From Methylotenera_A sp031379885 (GTDB taxonomy: Bacteria; Pseudomonadota; Gammaproteobacteria; Burkholderiales; Methylophilaceae), in contig JANNFN010000064.1 of the NCBI GenBank assembly GCA_031379885.1, positions 1 through 15,059 on the forward strand: a stretch of 15,059 nt of DNA, in the 5' to 3' direction. Made by a program: the position numbers and the translations under genes. Below the pieces are notes generated by a model. It was given only the letters and a program-made list of their open reading frames with translations. It had not been told where the DNA came from and searched no databases. This document shows positions 14,991 through 15,059 of the stretch, piece after piece. Every line of letters starts with the position of its first letter. Within the stretch, counting starts at the first letter, position 1.

Positions 14991-15059
14991 ATTAATTTAC
15001 TGTTAAGCAAGCAAATACGCGAAATGATAACGCGGCGCACGAAAGCGAAAAAATCAGAA

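Noticed and set aside
1..15059. Mobile elements, phage genes, CRISPR arrays, toxin-antitoxin or defence systems
   Set aside because: I saw no transposase, integrase, terminal inverted repeats, repeat-spacer pattern or defence-type gene pairs; no tRNA or rRNA gene was recognised either.

Overview
This window looks like chromosomal housekeeping DNA of a betaproteobacterium. The moderately AT-rich composition, the E. coli-like 616-residue IlvD, the c551-type cytochrome and the purH-purD-hemF order fit the Methylophilaceae/Nitrosomonadales side of the group. This placement is inference from protein character and gene order, since the window has no rRNA or other direct marker.

Layout. (1) 1-673, plus strand: the C-terminal end of a CstA-type carbon-starvation/peptide-pyruvate permease, its small partner of the YbdD/YjiX family, and a DUF2805/TIGR03643 small protein that overlaps the YbdD gene by 10 bases. 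(2) 674-1033: a convergent 59-codon small ORF on the minus strand, encoding an acidic protein I do not recognise, then AT-rich sequence. (3) 1034-1893: lgt (minus) diverges from ilvD over a 62-base promoter region. (4) 1894-7156, plus strand: ilvD, a hexose-6-phosphate mutarotase-like protein and a YyaL-type thioredoxin-fold/(alpha/alpha)6-barrel protein lie close together. A periplasmic c551-type cytochrome with its own likely promoter follows, and a strong bidirectional terminator closes the block. (5) 7234-9920, minus strand: two Na+-coupled amino-acid transporters, AGCS then NSS, 2 bases apart. (6) 10033-11079, plus strand: an isolated GT61/DUF563-type glycosyltransferase. (7) 11085-14990, minus strand: purH, purD and hemF. 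A 147-base purH-purD spacer carries a long imperfect hairpin and a 48-codon ORF that fits the gap almost exactly.

Functional picture. The purine genes catalyse two steps of IMP synthesis (GAR formation, and the last two steps by PurH). hemF provides the oxygen-dependent step of haem synthesis, and c551-type cytochromes are haem-dependent electron carriers. ilvD serves branched-chain amino-acid synthesis, and lgt starts lipoprotein maturation. I see no phage, transposon, CRISPR, toxin-antitoxin or defence system. The least explained items are the two small ORFs, the CstA/YbdD/DUF2805 overlap, the mutarotase-YyaL pair and the orphan glycosyltransferase. None of them amounts to clear evidence for a new system.
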